DNA from: Trichomonas vaginalis G3
Lineage: Eukaryota; Parabasalia; Trichomonadida; Trichomonadidae
NCBI RefSeq assembly: GCF_026262505.1
Contig: NC_067207.1
Location: 4,844,252 to 4,908,251 of the forward strand
Reading direction: 5' to 3'
DNA length: 64,000 nucleotides
Notes under the pieces: model-generated
Told to the model about the DNA's origin: nothing
The model's input: only the letters and a program-made list of their open reading frames with translations
The model's database searches: none
Part shown: in pieces, positions 1 to 10,454 of the stretch
How the letters are laid out: every line of letters begins with the position of its first letter
How positions within the stretch are numbered: the stretch's first letter is position 1
Program-made: the position numbers and the translations under genes

Positions 1-290
1 GATATTTGATTTTTGAGTGAACTCAAATTCATTTGACTTTGAGGGTTATAAGCTGTTCCGTCTGCAGCTCCACCATAGCCTGCCATTTTCGCTAAAAGTG
101 CCGCTCTTAAACCTCCACTCTGTGCACCAATAACTCGGTTTAAAAGCATAGGATTGCTTGACATTTGTTGCAACATAGTGGGGTCATTCAGCATTTGTTG
201 TTGCAACTGTTGTTGTGGTGTCAGTTTTACTATTGGATGTTTCAATGCTCTCTTCCTCTTACGTATATTCTTACGTAGCTTACGTGGCAT
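1..290 (-). CDS. Basic, Gln/Met-rich protein, virus-like relic (runs off left edge)
   Basis: A leftward open frame starts at the ATG at 288-290 and stays open to base 1, giving at least 96 residues. The N-terminus is strongly basic (MPRKLRKNIRKRKRALKHP), followed by a Gln/Met/Asn-rich stretch and a Gly/Ala-rich segment. A basic head with a Gln-rich body would suit a nucleic-acid-binding or virion core protein. The neighbouring fragments and GC hairpins resemble those tied to the Polintons further right, so I infer it is part of an old virus-like element. No family was recognised. It is not similar by eye to any gene of elements 1 or 2 in this window. Confidence 0.45.
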   Translation of the reverse strand, partial: MPRKLRKNIRKRKRALKHPIVKLTPQQQLQQQMLNDPTMLQQMSSNPMLLNRVIGAQSGGLRAALLAKMAGYGGAADGTAYNPQSQMNLSSLKNQI

Positions 291-291
291 T

Positions 292-570
292 TTAAGTGAA
301 GTTAAAAAGCGGTTTTTGACAGATGTTTATATGACACTTTCTCCGGTTTATAGGACCTCTCTCATATTCTATCTTGTCATATCTAAACTCATAGTCATGT
401 ATGTCCTCTAACCATCTCATAACGGTTTCCAAACCACTTTTATCGGATGTAAAGTAAAAGCATGGATGGTTATGTAAAACGTCTAAAGTTTCTAAAGAGT
501 CTCTCAAAGTATACTTCCTTGGAACGCCCGTAACTTTTCCTGTAGCGACGATAGACCCTTACTTGTCCGG
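292..570 (-). pseudogene. Fragment of an unrecognised virus-like gene
   Basis: A leftward frame of about 90 residues ends just upstream of the basic protein. Its translation looks like real protein (for example RWLEDIHDYEFRYDKIEYER), with balanced charge and aromatic residues, but it has no convincing start. I infer a gene remnant of the same virus-like element as 1-290. No domain was recognised. Confidence 0.35.
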
Positions 571-638
571 ACAAAGTTATACTATTTTGAGTGCTCTACA
601 AAAAAGTCAACGACGACGACTCTCAAAAATTTTTTATG

Positions 639-741
639 GGCTAGAGGGCGCAACGCGCCTGGAGGCCCCCAGTACCCAAAAAAACTTCATTTATACTAAA
701 CATCTTCAGGGCTAGAGGGCACGAAGTGCCTGGAGGCCCCA
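639..741. repeat. Two GC-rich hairpin repeats
   Basis: Two related 32-bp GC-rich units lie at 639-670 and 710-741 in otherwise AT-rich DNA. Both start GGGCTAGAGG and end TGGAGGCCCC. Each has a 5-bp stem with a 3-nt loop at its centre: GGCGC-AAC-GCGCC in the first and GGCAC-GAA-GTGCC in the second. The stem sequence differs but pairing is kept, so the fold rather than the sequence seems conserved. The same mini-hairpin design recurs in both Polintons. Confidence 0.7.
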
Positions 742-1213
742 CTACCTTTTTTGAAACTTATTTGTTTACCAATATTCCTTATTTTATAAAATTTTTCAAT
801 TGAATACTACAATAATTTTATCTCTCCTTTATTAAATTTTCGATTTTTATGTTAATTCTAATTCTTTGCACTATTTCTTGTCTAAATCTTCTAAAATTTT
901 TATTTTAATTTAATTTGACACATAATCATCCTTTTAATTTTCGATTCAAATCCTTATCCTCTTCATTATTTTTCAATAATTTTTTTATCGTAATTTGTAA
1001 AATTCGTTCTTTTATAGCTGTTTAAATAATCCAAAACCATGATATTTATTATTGTTAATTATTCCTAATCATGTTTTTTACATTAATTTTAATTTTTTAT
1101 TTTCTGAACCATTTAAATTAATTTTGTTAAGAATATTTTTTCAATATAGACTTCTGAAATAATTAAATTATTCTCAAATTCTCACAAATTATTTCATTTC
1201 AAATTTGTTTAAA
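742..1213. other. Gene-free AT-rich stretch
   Basis: Very AT-rich DNA with no open frame, repeat or motif that I can support. It ends at the start of the integrase gene. Confidence 0.6.
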
Positions 1214-3783
1214 ATGAATTTGTACACCTTAGTTGATTCAGCTTGGCTTGAAACAGCTCTAGCACAGATTCAAAGGCGCACACCGTTAGCCATTGTTCTC
1301 ACAAATGTTCCATTAGTCAACAACACTATTCGTTCATCAATTAACAAGATAACATTTTACAAAGCTCTCTTATGTAATAGACTAATTACTATTGAAGAGT
1401 ACTTACATCATACATACAAACTTCAAGAGTTTACTACTTTCTACATTAAATATAATAATCGACTCTACGAGTGTTCATCCATTTTGAAACACAGAGATGA
1501 CACTCTCCTTACCGATTATTTGATATTACAAAGTTCAAACGACTCTCGTATACAGGAAGAACCCTCATCAGCCAGCACTCCTCTACAACGCCAGCTTTCA
1601 TCAGCCAGCACTACCAACTCTGTTCCACAGCAACAGCTCTCAACAGCCAACGCTCCTCTACAAAGCCCACTTTCTGCCAACACCCCGCCACAACGCCAGC
1701 TCTCTGCCAACGCTCCTCTTCAACGCCAGCTTTCATTAGCCAGCAGTACCAACACTCCCCCACAGCCACAACTCTCTGCCAGCACTCCCCCACAACGCCA
1801 GCTCTCTGCCAACTCTCTTCCACAGCAACAACTCTCTTCCACAGCAACAACTCTCTGCCAACACCCAGACACAACTCCAGCTCTCGGCCAACTCTCTTCC
1901 ACAGCAACAACTCTCTGCCAACACCTCGGCGCAGCAACAACTCTCTGCCAAGACCCAGACACAACTCCAGCTCTCGGCCAACTCTCTTCCACAGCAACAA
2001 CTCTCTTCCACAGCAACAACTCTCTGCCAACACCCAGACACAACTCCAGCTCTCGGCCAACTCTCTTCCACAGCAACAACTCTCTGCCAACACCTCGGCG
2101 CAGCAACAACTCTCTGCCAAGACCCAGACACAACTCCAGCTCTCGGCCAACTCTCTTCCACAGCAACAACTCTCTTCCACAGCAACAACTCTCTGCCAAC
2201 ACCCAGACACAACTCCAGCTCTCGGCCAACTCTCTTCCACAGCAACAACTCTCTGCCAACACCTCGGCGCAGCAACAACTCTCTGCCAAGACCCAGACAC
2301 AACTCCAGCTCTCGGCCAACTCTCTTCCACAGCAACAACTCTCTGCCAAGACCCAGACACAACTCCAGCTCTCGGCCAACTCTCTTCCACAGCAACAACT
2401 CTCTGCCAAGACCCAGACACAACTCCAGCTCTCTGCCAACACCTCGGCACAGCAACAACTCTCTGCCAACACCCAGACACAACGCCAGCTCTCTGCCAAC
2501 ACCTCGGCACAGCAACAACTCTCTGCCAACACTCCCCCACAGCAACAGCTCTCTGCCAATACTCAGCCTCAGCCTCACCCATCTGTGTCTATTCCCCTTA
2601 AGCGCGGGAGACCCAAAGTTAATGTACCAAAAGATCTTAAGGTAACTATTAGAAACCTAATTGAGCAGCATGGCCATCTTGGAATAATCTCCGCCTATAA
2701 CCAAATAAATAAAGATATCGAATATGCCAAATCTCATTTTGAGGCATTTTTGGACATGAAGACGGGTAATGTTCCACAGCCAACGCCTACCCAAGCATGG
2801 TTCTCCGCTATTGAACGTTTTAAGCCCCTGAATCAAATTTCTTCCACAATTCCTTCCGGACTTATGATTGAAGAGTCTCCATTATCATTTCCATCTGAGC
2901 TGAGGAACATTAAATATCTTACAAACCCTCTTCCACATCCCCCCTCAAGACATATGTTAGAAAGAGCTTTTAGAGAGCAAGGCTTGGCACGTCCAAGGGG
3001 ACCCTATCGGCCAAAAGGAAAGACAAGATACTTAGCTGCCTTTCCTAACCAAATATGGCACGTTGATATCCACTTTCTTGGCAAAAAGAGAAGTCAGATT
3101 CTTTATGCTGTGATTGATGACTGCACAAGGCTCATCATAGAATGGCAGCATCTTTCGTCAAAACATGCTAGCCAAACAGTGAAAGTAATTAAGAGAGCAA
3201 TAGCCCGTTATGGACCACCACATACAATTTGGTCCGATAATGGCGGCGAGAATAAAGGCGAGTTCCTAAAGGCTATGAGGGTTCGGGGGATCAATAATGT
3301 ATATATTGTCCGCATTGCCCATACCAAAATGGGAAAATCGAGCGCTTGTGGCCTAACATAGAGAGCAGAGAGTTGTCATGGGCAAAGATTCAACAATGGG
3401 TTGAGTACTATAATGCTAAACCTCATCTAGCATTACCAACTCATTATGTGAATGGAAAACAAATTCACTATAGCCCATCTGAAATGTGGAAGAAACTTCC
3501 AATTTGGAAGAGGGGAATGCCGGCAAAATGGATTGTGGATGGAGTCTCTCAAGATTTTCTTCCAGGTTCACTTATGGCCAATGAGATGCCAGAGCTCCAA
3601 GGAATCGAAGAAGATGAATGGGAAAAAGAAGGCGAGGAAGTTGAAGAAGAAGAAAATAAGGCGAATCCGGTTGAAATAGAAGAAGATAGTAATGAAGAAG
3701 AAGAATACGAAGTAAATTATGAAGAAGAATATCAAGAAGATTATGAAGACCCTTATGAAGAAGATTATGATGATTCATTTTAA
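1214..3783 (+). pseudogene. Integrase (rve superfamily) of an integrase-bearing mobile element, broken
   Basis: The first ATG of the frame is at 1214. An N-terminal region of about 110 residues is followed by a long low-complexity Gln/Ser/Asn/Thr region built from a DNA minisatellite (about 1550-2580). Next come a basic segment (KRGRPKVNVPKDLK), a region around 2640-2990 of unknown fold, and an rve/RNase H-type catalytic core with NQIWHVDIHF, AVIDDCTRL and WSDNGGENK. Downstream, a piece rich in Asp/Glu ends near 3783. The enzyme class cuts and joins element ends to DNA. It is unlike the Polinton integrases at 23.8 and 55.4 kb and could belong to a Ginger-like or LTR-related element. It looks lightly broken (one or two breaks). 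No terminal repeats were found. Confidence 0.65.
1550..2580 (+). repeat. Coding minisatellite inside the integrase gene
   Basis: Tandem units of roughly 20-60 bp built from blocks such as CAGCTCTCGGCCAACTCTC and CAGCAACAACTCTCTGCCAA. In the main frame they encode Gln/Leu/Ser/Ala/Asn-rich peptide repeats. Higher-order blocks of about 180 bp recur at 1850-2330, indicating recent unequal exchange or slippage. Confidence 0.85.
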
Positions 3784-3840
3784 TATTACGAATAAAATGT
3801 CACTTTTCTATTTTTGACACGTAAAGTTGTCACTTTTCTG

Positions 3841-4402
3841 TCAAACCATTTTTATCGTTTTCGTATATAACACTAGGACTTTGCGGCTAAAATCGTCGAT
3901 TATGCCATAAATATACTGGCCACGAACACCCCTAAAATAATGAACATCTGCGTGCCAGATAAGATTGGGGGAAAGCGCCCAATATCTTACTGCTGTTTCT
4001 GGCCCGGCATGCTCTAATCGCGTCTTGGTGAAATGATTTTCTTTGAAGTATCTGCGTACTTCTCTATAAGATACATCAATTTGTTGTAATTTCAAACGTT
4101 TCCATTGTTTTGTTTGACCACAGGGAAAGGCCCAGTGGTCATGTATCACAGCAAGAGCTTTGATTTGTCGTAGGGATTGACCCTACGACCTTTCTTGCCT
4201 TTAGGCAATGGGATATTCTGTAAGCTAAATTGATTTTGTAAAAAAGATTTTGAAACATCTAAATATTTGAAATCATTTGATTGAAGGGTTGGGGCGATGG
4301 AACATGGGTGCAAGCTTCTTCCCATGTCATTTTACCTTCTTCAATCTGATTGGAAATACCAATTAGGTAAATTCGATCGACATACCCTTTGTAAGGATTC
4401 AT
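3841..4402 (-). pseudogene. Second rve-type integrase fragment, opposite strand
   Basis: Leftward coding similarity to an integrase. It begins at the ATG at 4400-4402 (MNPYKGYVDRIYLIGISNQ) and includes an HTH-like stretch, a tract with PNLIWHADVHYF and a second catalytic-core motif (GIIDDFSRK). The sequence differs from the integrase at 1214-3783, so this is a separate family member facing the other way. It is a broken remnant. No ends or target duplication were identified. Confidence 0.55.
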
Positions 4403-4577
4403 TCTAATGAAGTACGTTAACAATCAAAATATTCTATAAGTGTCTAGTATGGAATTCAAAAGAATAAAGAAAATGGTAACGTAAATAAACGTATTATGAA
4501 ATAATTTATAATTAAAATGAAAAAAGAAAAAATAATAAGTAAAGTGACTGGAAATGAAAATTAAAATCAGTGTACAG

Positions 4578-4930
4578 TTTTATTTTTTTCTCGCTGTGAA
4601 ACGTATTCGGTCATTTTTTTAAAAATTAATTTTTTGTTAGAGATAAGAGCTAAAACTCGGTAAACAACTTCTTTATGTCTAGAAAATTCTATCTTGCCTT
4701 TTATTTTTTTCTCGCTGTGAAACGTATTCGGTCATTTTTTTAAAAATTAATTTTTTGTTAGAGATAAGAGCTAAAACTCGGTAAACAACTTCTTTATGTC
4801 TAGAAAATTCTATCTTGCCTTTTATTTTTTTCTCGCTGTGAAACGTATTCGGTCATTTTTTTAAAAATTAATTTTTTGTTAGAGATAAGAGCTAAAACTT
4901 TGCAGACAACTCCCCCATGTCTAGCAAATT
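4578..4930. repeat. Tandem repeat, 3 copies of about 121 bp
   Basis: The motif TCGCTGTGAAACGTATTCGG occurs at 4591, 4712 and 4833, giving a 121-bp period. The first two units are nearly identical over their whole length; the third diverges at its 3' end. No open frame runs through the array. Its function is unknown. Confidence 0.85.
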
Positions 4931-5800
4931 TAACATTTGTCTCCCATTTTTATATATTTGGTTTAGAATGTTCGAAAATGCGTAATATGGTCATTAATAT
5001 TAATTGAAAAGAACCTTGAATTAATTCAATCTGATCTCACAAAATATTTTAAATTACAAACTTTGTAGTTTGAATAGATAATTAGTATTAAACTCAAATA
5101 ACTAGTTTATTTTTGAATAAAATTATTTGAATTTATTCAATTTTGTGAATTTTCCTTCAAAAATCAAGTTTAAATATCTTCTTTGCCATATAATTATAAA
5201 TACAATGAAACATATTCGAAATTGAAAAGAATGACTTTTTCTGTTCTTTCAATCATTCAATTTGAATTTTGCAATATTGGATTTCTCATTAAATAGCTAT
5301 TAAAAACAACAAGCAATTTAACTTACATTCAAATTTATTTGTGTTATATTCAATCTTCTCAAAACTTATAATTTTCGGCTATAGCATGATTATATGCTAT
5401 ATAATATAATAAACCTATAATAGTATCATTCTTTCAATTATTTGAAGAGAAAACCGAAAAAATCTATTTTCGGTCTATAACATTATCAAAATAAATTCAA
5501 TGTATATTTTGACATGACACAGAATTCAAATTCGTTTCCATAATTATTTTTCTCGTTTAATATCGTTTGTTAAAATTTGTTTTAAAAACGATTATTGTAA
5601 GAATCTTCACCCTCATCGGACAGACTGAATTCGTAGGTTGTAATATTGATAGAATTTTAACATTTATGGCTATTTATTTTGTTTTACACTAGAATGAATT
5701 GTTCTGCTGAAATTTGAGAAATTATTTTTTCTCTAAATTTAGCAATTTTCAGAGAGTACATTAAAAAATCAAATGAGTAACAAAAGAAAACAAATATTTA
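4931..5800. other. Intergenic AT-rich DNA
   Basis: About 870 bp with no supported gene, structured RNA or clear repeat. It lies downstream of the leftward armadillo-like gene. Confidence 0.6.
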
Positions 5801-7279
5801 TTACATCGCACGTTCAACTCTACTTAACACTTGCAAAAATCTATCAGCATATTGTTTCATTTTTGGATTCTCTATTGATTGCTTGAAGAATTCATTCAAG
5901 CGTTTAGCCTTGAATAGTTTCGCGCACTTAGGATACTTACACATATCAATTGCAACAGAAGCTGCAGCAAGAGATAAATCATTACCACTTTTGATAAGTC
6001 TAACAACAGTATCTACCATTTCAGACATTTCTGGAACATACTTCACCCTAGAAATAGTGTCTAATAATCTTAACGCGGAAAGCATCGCGTCATTGTTCTC
6101 ATTTTCCAGTACAGATGCAAAATATGAACCGAGAAAACCGCTTTCGCTTAACTGAACAACGAAATCCGGGGTGAGAGGAAGCCTTCTAAGCATTGTACAA
6201 ATTGCGTTGCACATTCCGAGGCTATTCTCGGATAGTAAGCTGCGGAAGAAGTCGATTGTCTGTGGTGTCTGTACGATAAGCTCTCTAAGTTCTGGGTGTA
6301 ACATGATAATAATGAATAATCTCATTGTATGAAGGGTTTTTGGTAAACTCTTTGTCATCCATTGATGATTTTGAAGAAGTATATACGCGTTAGTGCCATC
6401 CATCAGCAAGCCCATGAGAAGATATGCGGCTTTTTCTTCTTCTTGAGCAACATCAAGCAAAGCAAGTAAAATGTTTGCCATGTGATGAGTATCTGCTTGT
6501 GGTGGGTATCTCATTAAAAGAGATAAAGCAGCAGCTTGGATTGGCCGCCTCCTGATATGAGCTGAAATTGCGGAATATGGATAACCTACGTCCTTAATTG
6601 CTTCGCCATCGACTTCAGCAATAGCACAAAGCCCATAATAGCAAGTATTAAGGATCGCAACGTTACTTAATGTTAGCATATCGCATACATAAGTCCAACA
6701 GTGCTTAATACGTTGCTCTTTGAAGAGAGGATATGTTCGTAACATCCAAACTAACAAAGAAACGTAATCGTCTGCGCATTCAATTGATTTAAAGGAATCA
6801 GCTTTCCTGAAGAGGATATCTACCATAGGAAACGGTTCCCTTACGTTTTCAAACTGTTGTGCGAAGTATGCTATAATAAGTAGGCATTTATGTGGTTCTG
6901 AATCAACCAGAACCATAATTTTTGAAGCAATTTCCGCAGTAAATATATCAGGGACGTTCTTAGATAGTATATAAAGCAGATCCATTAATTGTGTTCGGAA
7001 TTCTGGTTGATTGAATGGTAACTGCTCGATTAATTTTTCTTGTGCAAAGATATTTATGCTATCAATGTCGTTTAATGATTTGCAGATTGTCAATAATATT
7101 TCATTTCCTGTTTTCGTATGGAGATGTGTCGAGAAATGTGATACTAAAATGTTATAATATTTCGGCAAATCTTGTTGTTTTACTTTCAAATGCGATGTCT
7201 TAAGATATTTGACGAAATCAGGATTTGTAGGCTGTTTTAAAATCTCAAAATCTAACTGAGGTTCGTCTCGAAAAGACAT
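5801..7279 (-). CDS. Armadillo/HEAT-like helical repeat protein
   Basis: A 492-residue frame from the ATG at 7277-7279. The protein is almost entirely alpha-helical with Leu/Ile-rich amphipathic helices about 35-45 residues apart, as in armadillo or HEAT folds; examples are DYVSLLVWMLRTYPLF and MSEMVDTVVRLIKSGNDLSL. There is no signal peptide or membrane segment. Such proteins are protein-protein scaffolds; nothing here points to a specific partner. In trichomonads similar helical regions also occur attached to kinase domains, but no kinase is present. It is divergently arranged with the gene at 7422, with only 142 bp between the two starts, so the promoters must be short and back to back. 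Confidence 0.75.
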   Translation of the reverse strand: MSFRDEPQLDFEILKQPTNPDFVKYLKTSHLKVKQQDLPKYYNILVSHFSTHLHTKTGNEILLTICKSLNDIDSINIFAQEKLIEQLPFNQPEFRTQLMDLLYILSKNVPDIFTAEIASKIMVLVDSEPHKCLLIIAYFAQQFENVREPFPMVDILFRKADSFKSIECADDYVSLLVWMLRTYPLFKEQRIKHCWTYVCDMLTLSNVAILNTCYYGLCAIAEVDGEAIKDVGYPYSAISAHIRRRPIQAAALSLLMRYPPQADTHHMANILLALLDVAQEEEKAAYLLMGLLMDGTNAYILLQNHQWMTKSLPKTLHTMRLFIIIMLHPELRELIVQTPQTIDFFRSLLSENSLGMCNAICTMLRRLPLTPDFVVQLSESGFLGSYFASVLENENNDAMLSALRLLDTISRVKYVPEMSEMVDTVVRLIKSGNDLSLAAASVAIDMCKYPKCAKLFKAKRLNEFFKQSIENPKMKQYADRFLQVLSRVERAM

Positions 7280-7421
7280 CTCTGTTTTCTGTTGATTTGT
7301 AAATCGCCAAACGTTAAGCCTTAACGGTATTGTTACAAACCAAAAAGTGACAACTTTATTTGAGATTTTGAAGAAAATGTGACATCTGCCACTTTTTTTA
7401 TAAAATTCTCTAAAAAAAATA

Positions 7422-8768
7422 ATGATTGATTTTGATATTAATATTCAGATAGCTTCTTCATTATTTATTATATCAAAACTGAATGTTGAATCAATGAAAA
7501 CCAATTCAATGGTGTGCAGCATTGATTTAATCAATAAAAATCATAATTTCAGTTTTGATCTTGCAAATTATAACGAAATTTCGGTGATTGACAAAGAGTC
7601 TACAACTATACAGATCACAGGACCTTTGATTCTGAAGATGAAATTCTTAGATTCTTCATATGTTACTAAATTTTGGAATTTAATTAAGAAAATTTTTATA
7701 TTAGAGTCGATTCCTGATACATATCCAAGATTCAAAATCAATAAACAGCCAGTTGAGAAAGAACCCGAGAGTTTAACTTCAAATAAATACAAAGTTTTAT
7801 TTAATTCATTAGTACCGCGTTTTAAGATAACGGAATTACCATCCATACAACTACCGGATCCAAGTAAACCCGGAAATATTGAACTAAAAACAATTGTTGA
7901 TGAAAATAATTTTGATTCAATTTTTCCATTTGATGATTCAAAGTTACCCATCAGCCATGTATACAACCCAAGACAATATTCAGTTAGCAATGCTGCTTTT
8001 ACAAAAATTCTTCTTAAATACTTAGAAAAGTTTAATGATCTTGAAAAATACAAAATCCTTCGAAATCAATGGTCAAAGATTTTACCAGAGCAGTACGAAT
8101 TAAATGCACAAATACAGACTTATATTAATAAAATTGACCCTATTATTTCAAATTCAGCTCCAAATCAGAATACAAGACTACTTATGATGGATGTCATGTT
8201 GTCTATCTTTAAATACACTAAAAGCCATCCTTACGAACCATTTATTTTCAAAAGTGTCCAATATTTTATTGAATCCATGAATTCGACAGATTTTGTACAC
8301 AAAAAGTACTGCGAAAAGAGTTCGATTATATTTTGGCTTTCAAGAATCGTTGCTGAAGGATTTTTGTCAAATTATTCAACAACATATTTACTAAAGTATG
8401 AAATAACGCCTCTAATAACTGATAGAATATCAGGCATGATTGAATTCTTCAAGGACAAATCAAAATTCTTGACTCCTGAGAACTCAGAATTAATTTTAGA
8501 ATTACTTCAAGAAAGATTGATGGATTACAATGATTGGAAGATTTTTATAACAAATTCGATCATATTCTACAAGTTCCAAAGCATTTACTTCGCTAGTATC
8601 CTTATTACTTACTATTATTATCTTATTAAATTGATTCCAACAATTAAAAGCACCAACCAAGAACAATTTAACAATAAAATGAAGGATGCATTAAATGCTA
8701 ACACATTTTCCTTCTATATGGAAACTATTTTTGATATTACTAGAATTATTATCGATTTGGCTCAGTAA
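7422..8768 (+). CDS. Degenerate TBC (Rab-GAP)-like protein
   Basis: A 448-residue frame. The N-terminal ~130 residues are beta-rich and of unknown fold. From about residue 205 the order of elements follows TBC1D15/Gyp7-type domains: a helix with QWSKILPEQYELNAQI, a stretch in place of the arginine-finger segment, MDVMLSIFKYTKSHPYE in place of the LxDILxxY...GYxQGM segment, and FWLSRIVAEGFL in place of the AFWCF segment. The arginine-finger RTD motif and the YxQGM glutamine finger are not present, so if this is a TBC protein it is unlikely to be an active GAP and may only bind a Rab. The assignment rests on pattern matching by eye and could be wrong. Confidence 0.45.
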   Translation: MIDFDINIQIASSLFIISKLNVESMKTNSMVCSIDLINKNHNFSFDLANYNEISVIDKESTTIQITGPLILKMKFLDSSYVTKFWNLIKKIFILESIPDTYPRFKINKQPVEKEPESLTSNKYKVLFNSLVPRFKITELPSIQLPDPSKPGNIELKTIVDENNFDSIFPFDDSKLPISHVYNPRQYSVSNAAFTKILLKYLEKFNDLEKYKILRNQWSKILPEQYELNAQIQTYINKIDPIISNSAPNQNTRLLMMDVMLSIFKYTKSHPYEPFIFKSVQYFIESMNSTDFVHKKYCEKSSIIFWLSRIVAEGFLSNYSTTYLLKYEITPLITDRISGMIEFFKDKSKFLTPENSELILELLQERLMDYNDWKIFITNSIIFYKFQSIYFASILITYYYYLIKLIPTIKSTNQEQFNNKMKDALNANTFSFYMETIFDITRIIIDLAQ

Positions 8769-9136
8769 CTTAATTTTTTGTATGTAAAGTTTTATATATT
8801 AGTTAGTGTCTACATATTTTTTTATCTTTTTTTCCTTGATAATTTTATATCAGAGAATATGTAACATAGTAGATTATACAATCGGTTAAATTATCAATCA
8901 TTTGCTTTGCTGTTTGTTTAAACGATAGTTTATGAATATTCGCAATTAAACGGACAAATTTTAAATTTGAACGCTATACTTATCGAACATGACATTTAAT
9001 TAATGCGATAACGTACATAGGAAATCAAATAATGCTATTGGCAATCCCAAACGATCAATTCGTTGGTTCTGAAAAAGCAAAATTCAGTAAAAAAATACAT
9101 CAAATTTGAGAGCTCATTGAAAATCAAATTTTTGTA
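8769..9136. other. Intergenic region upstream of LIM gene
   Basis: AT-rich spacer. Apart from the initiator-like motif at its right end, no feature is seen. Confidence 0.55.
9114..9118 (+). promoter_or_regulatory. Initiator-like motif (TCATT)
   Basis: TCATT matches the trichomonad initiator consensus TCA(+1)Y(T/A). The A at 9116 would give a 21-nt leader before the ATG at 9137, which is within the short range usual for these protists. The call is inferred from motif and spacing only. Confidence 0.4.
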
Positions 9137-10138
9137 ATGTCGAACGCGAACGAAGCTTTCACGTATAAAAAGGTCCCACTACAGGTTCTTGCTGTTGTCC
9201 CAACACTTACCGAGAATGCTCTTCAGAAAAAAAGAGCCGCAGATCCAAATCAATGCGTTGTTTGCAACAAAGCGATAGATGATGAAAAAATAACAATAGA
9301 AAATAGATCATGGCACTGCAATTGTTTAGTTTGCGAGCTTTGCAACAAAAAAATAATTTCATCAACATACCAAATTTTAAATGGTTCGCCATTGCATACA
9401 TATTGCTACAATCTCCTAAAAGGTCCGTATTGTTTTGCATGTGGTCAGATACTTGTTGGTAAAGATGTTATTTCAGTCCAAGATAAGTTATATCATGCTG
9501 AATGTCTCCGTTGCTCTTGTTGTCAGCGCCATATCAACAAGTATGAAAAGGTTGAGATGTACAAAGGTATCCCACTTTGTTTCTCTTGCTTTTCAGAAAA
9601 ATGTCAATTATGTCCAAAATGTCATTCAGTAGTTACAAAAACTAAGTACAAATTCCTTTTTGAAGGTCAAGTAATATATCTTCATGATGTATGCTGCAAA
9701 TGCACAATTTGTGGAAAAGATTTAAATCAAGATAATTTTGCATTTGAACAAGGACAGCCTTTATGCAAAACATGTTGGTTTGACCTAGCAAACTTCATTT
9801 GTATCAGGTGCAAACAGCCAATTTTACCTAATGAAAGAATTTCATACGGAGGAATATATCACATGAAATGTTTCACATGCCACAATTGTCATGAATCCCA
9901 AGTGAATAGTAATCCAGAAATAATTGGCGACACTGTTATTTGTCAACGCTGTTTTTGCGAATTCAAAGACAGATGCAGCGTTTGTTTCGAGAAAATCAAA
10001 CAAGATAGAGTCGAACAACACAATAGAAGCTTCCATTCGAAATGTTTTGTTTGTTGCAAATGCAAAGCAAATCTACATACAATTGATTCTGTATTCAAAG
10101 GTGGGAAGCTATATTGTGCTAACTGTGCTTCAAACTAA
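9137..10138 (+). CDS. LIM-domain protein with five LIM domains
   Basis: A 333-residue protein made of five consecutive LIM double zinc fingers: about residues 39-90, 97-150, 157-212, 216-272 and 273-330. Each shows the CxxC...HxxC...CxxC...CxxC spacing, for example CVVCNKAI...WHCNCLVCELC and CSVCFEKI...FHSKCFVCCKC. There is no other domain: no paxillin-like LD motif and no kinase or homeodomain. LIM-only proteins of the PINCH/FHL type act as adaptors at actin-linked sites, so a cytoskeletal or signalling adaptor role is likely here. The start fits an initiator 21 nt upstream. It is followed after about 315 bp by another rightward gene. Confidence 0.92.
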   Translation: MSNANEAFTYKKVPLQVLAVVPTLTENALQKKRAADPNQCVVCNKAIDDEKITIENRSWHCNCLVCELCNKKIISSTYQILNGSPLHTYCYNLLKGPYCFACGQILVGKDVISVQDKLYHAECLRCSCCQRHINKYEKVEMYKGIPLCFSCFSEKCQLCPKCHSVVTKTKYKFLFEGQVIYLHDVCCKCTICGKDLNQDNFAFEQGQPLCKTCWFDLANFICIRCKQPILPNERISYGGIYHMKCFTCHNCHESQVNSNPEIIGDTVICQRCFCEFKDRCSVCFEKIKQDRVEQHNRSFHSKCFVCCKCKANLHTIDSVFKGGKLYCANCASN

Positions 10139-10454
10139 GCCATGTCAACATCTATTAACTCTTTTTATTGTTTGAGATTATTCGCTAAAAATATTCGTTT
10201 TGGTTATTTTTGAAGAGTCTGCTTGGCATATAAATCATTACTTGGATTTTTTTGTATACGGTACATTTATTTTTTGATGATAAGTTTTGTTAGCCAATTC
10301 ATTTGAATTTCAACTCGTATTTGTGAGATCTATAGAATTTTGACAGATTTACATTTTGGAGTTATGAAATAATAATGAAACAATCTAGTCATATAATATT
10401 TAATTCGATTTCCTGAAAATAAGATGTAAACATATAAAATTTTTCAGGTGCTTG
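10139..10454. other. Intergenic spacer
   Basis: AT-rich, 316 bp; no supported feature. Confidence 0.5.

Noticed and set aside
1516-2582. Long leftward open frames (up to about 320 codons, Trp/Cys/Arg-rich) opposite the integrase
   Set aside because: They are the antisense of the coding minisatellite; the repeat lacks stops in several frames, so the length is not evidence of coding.
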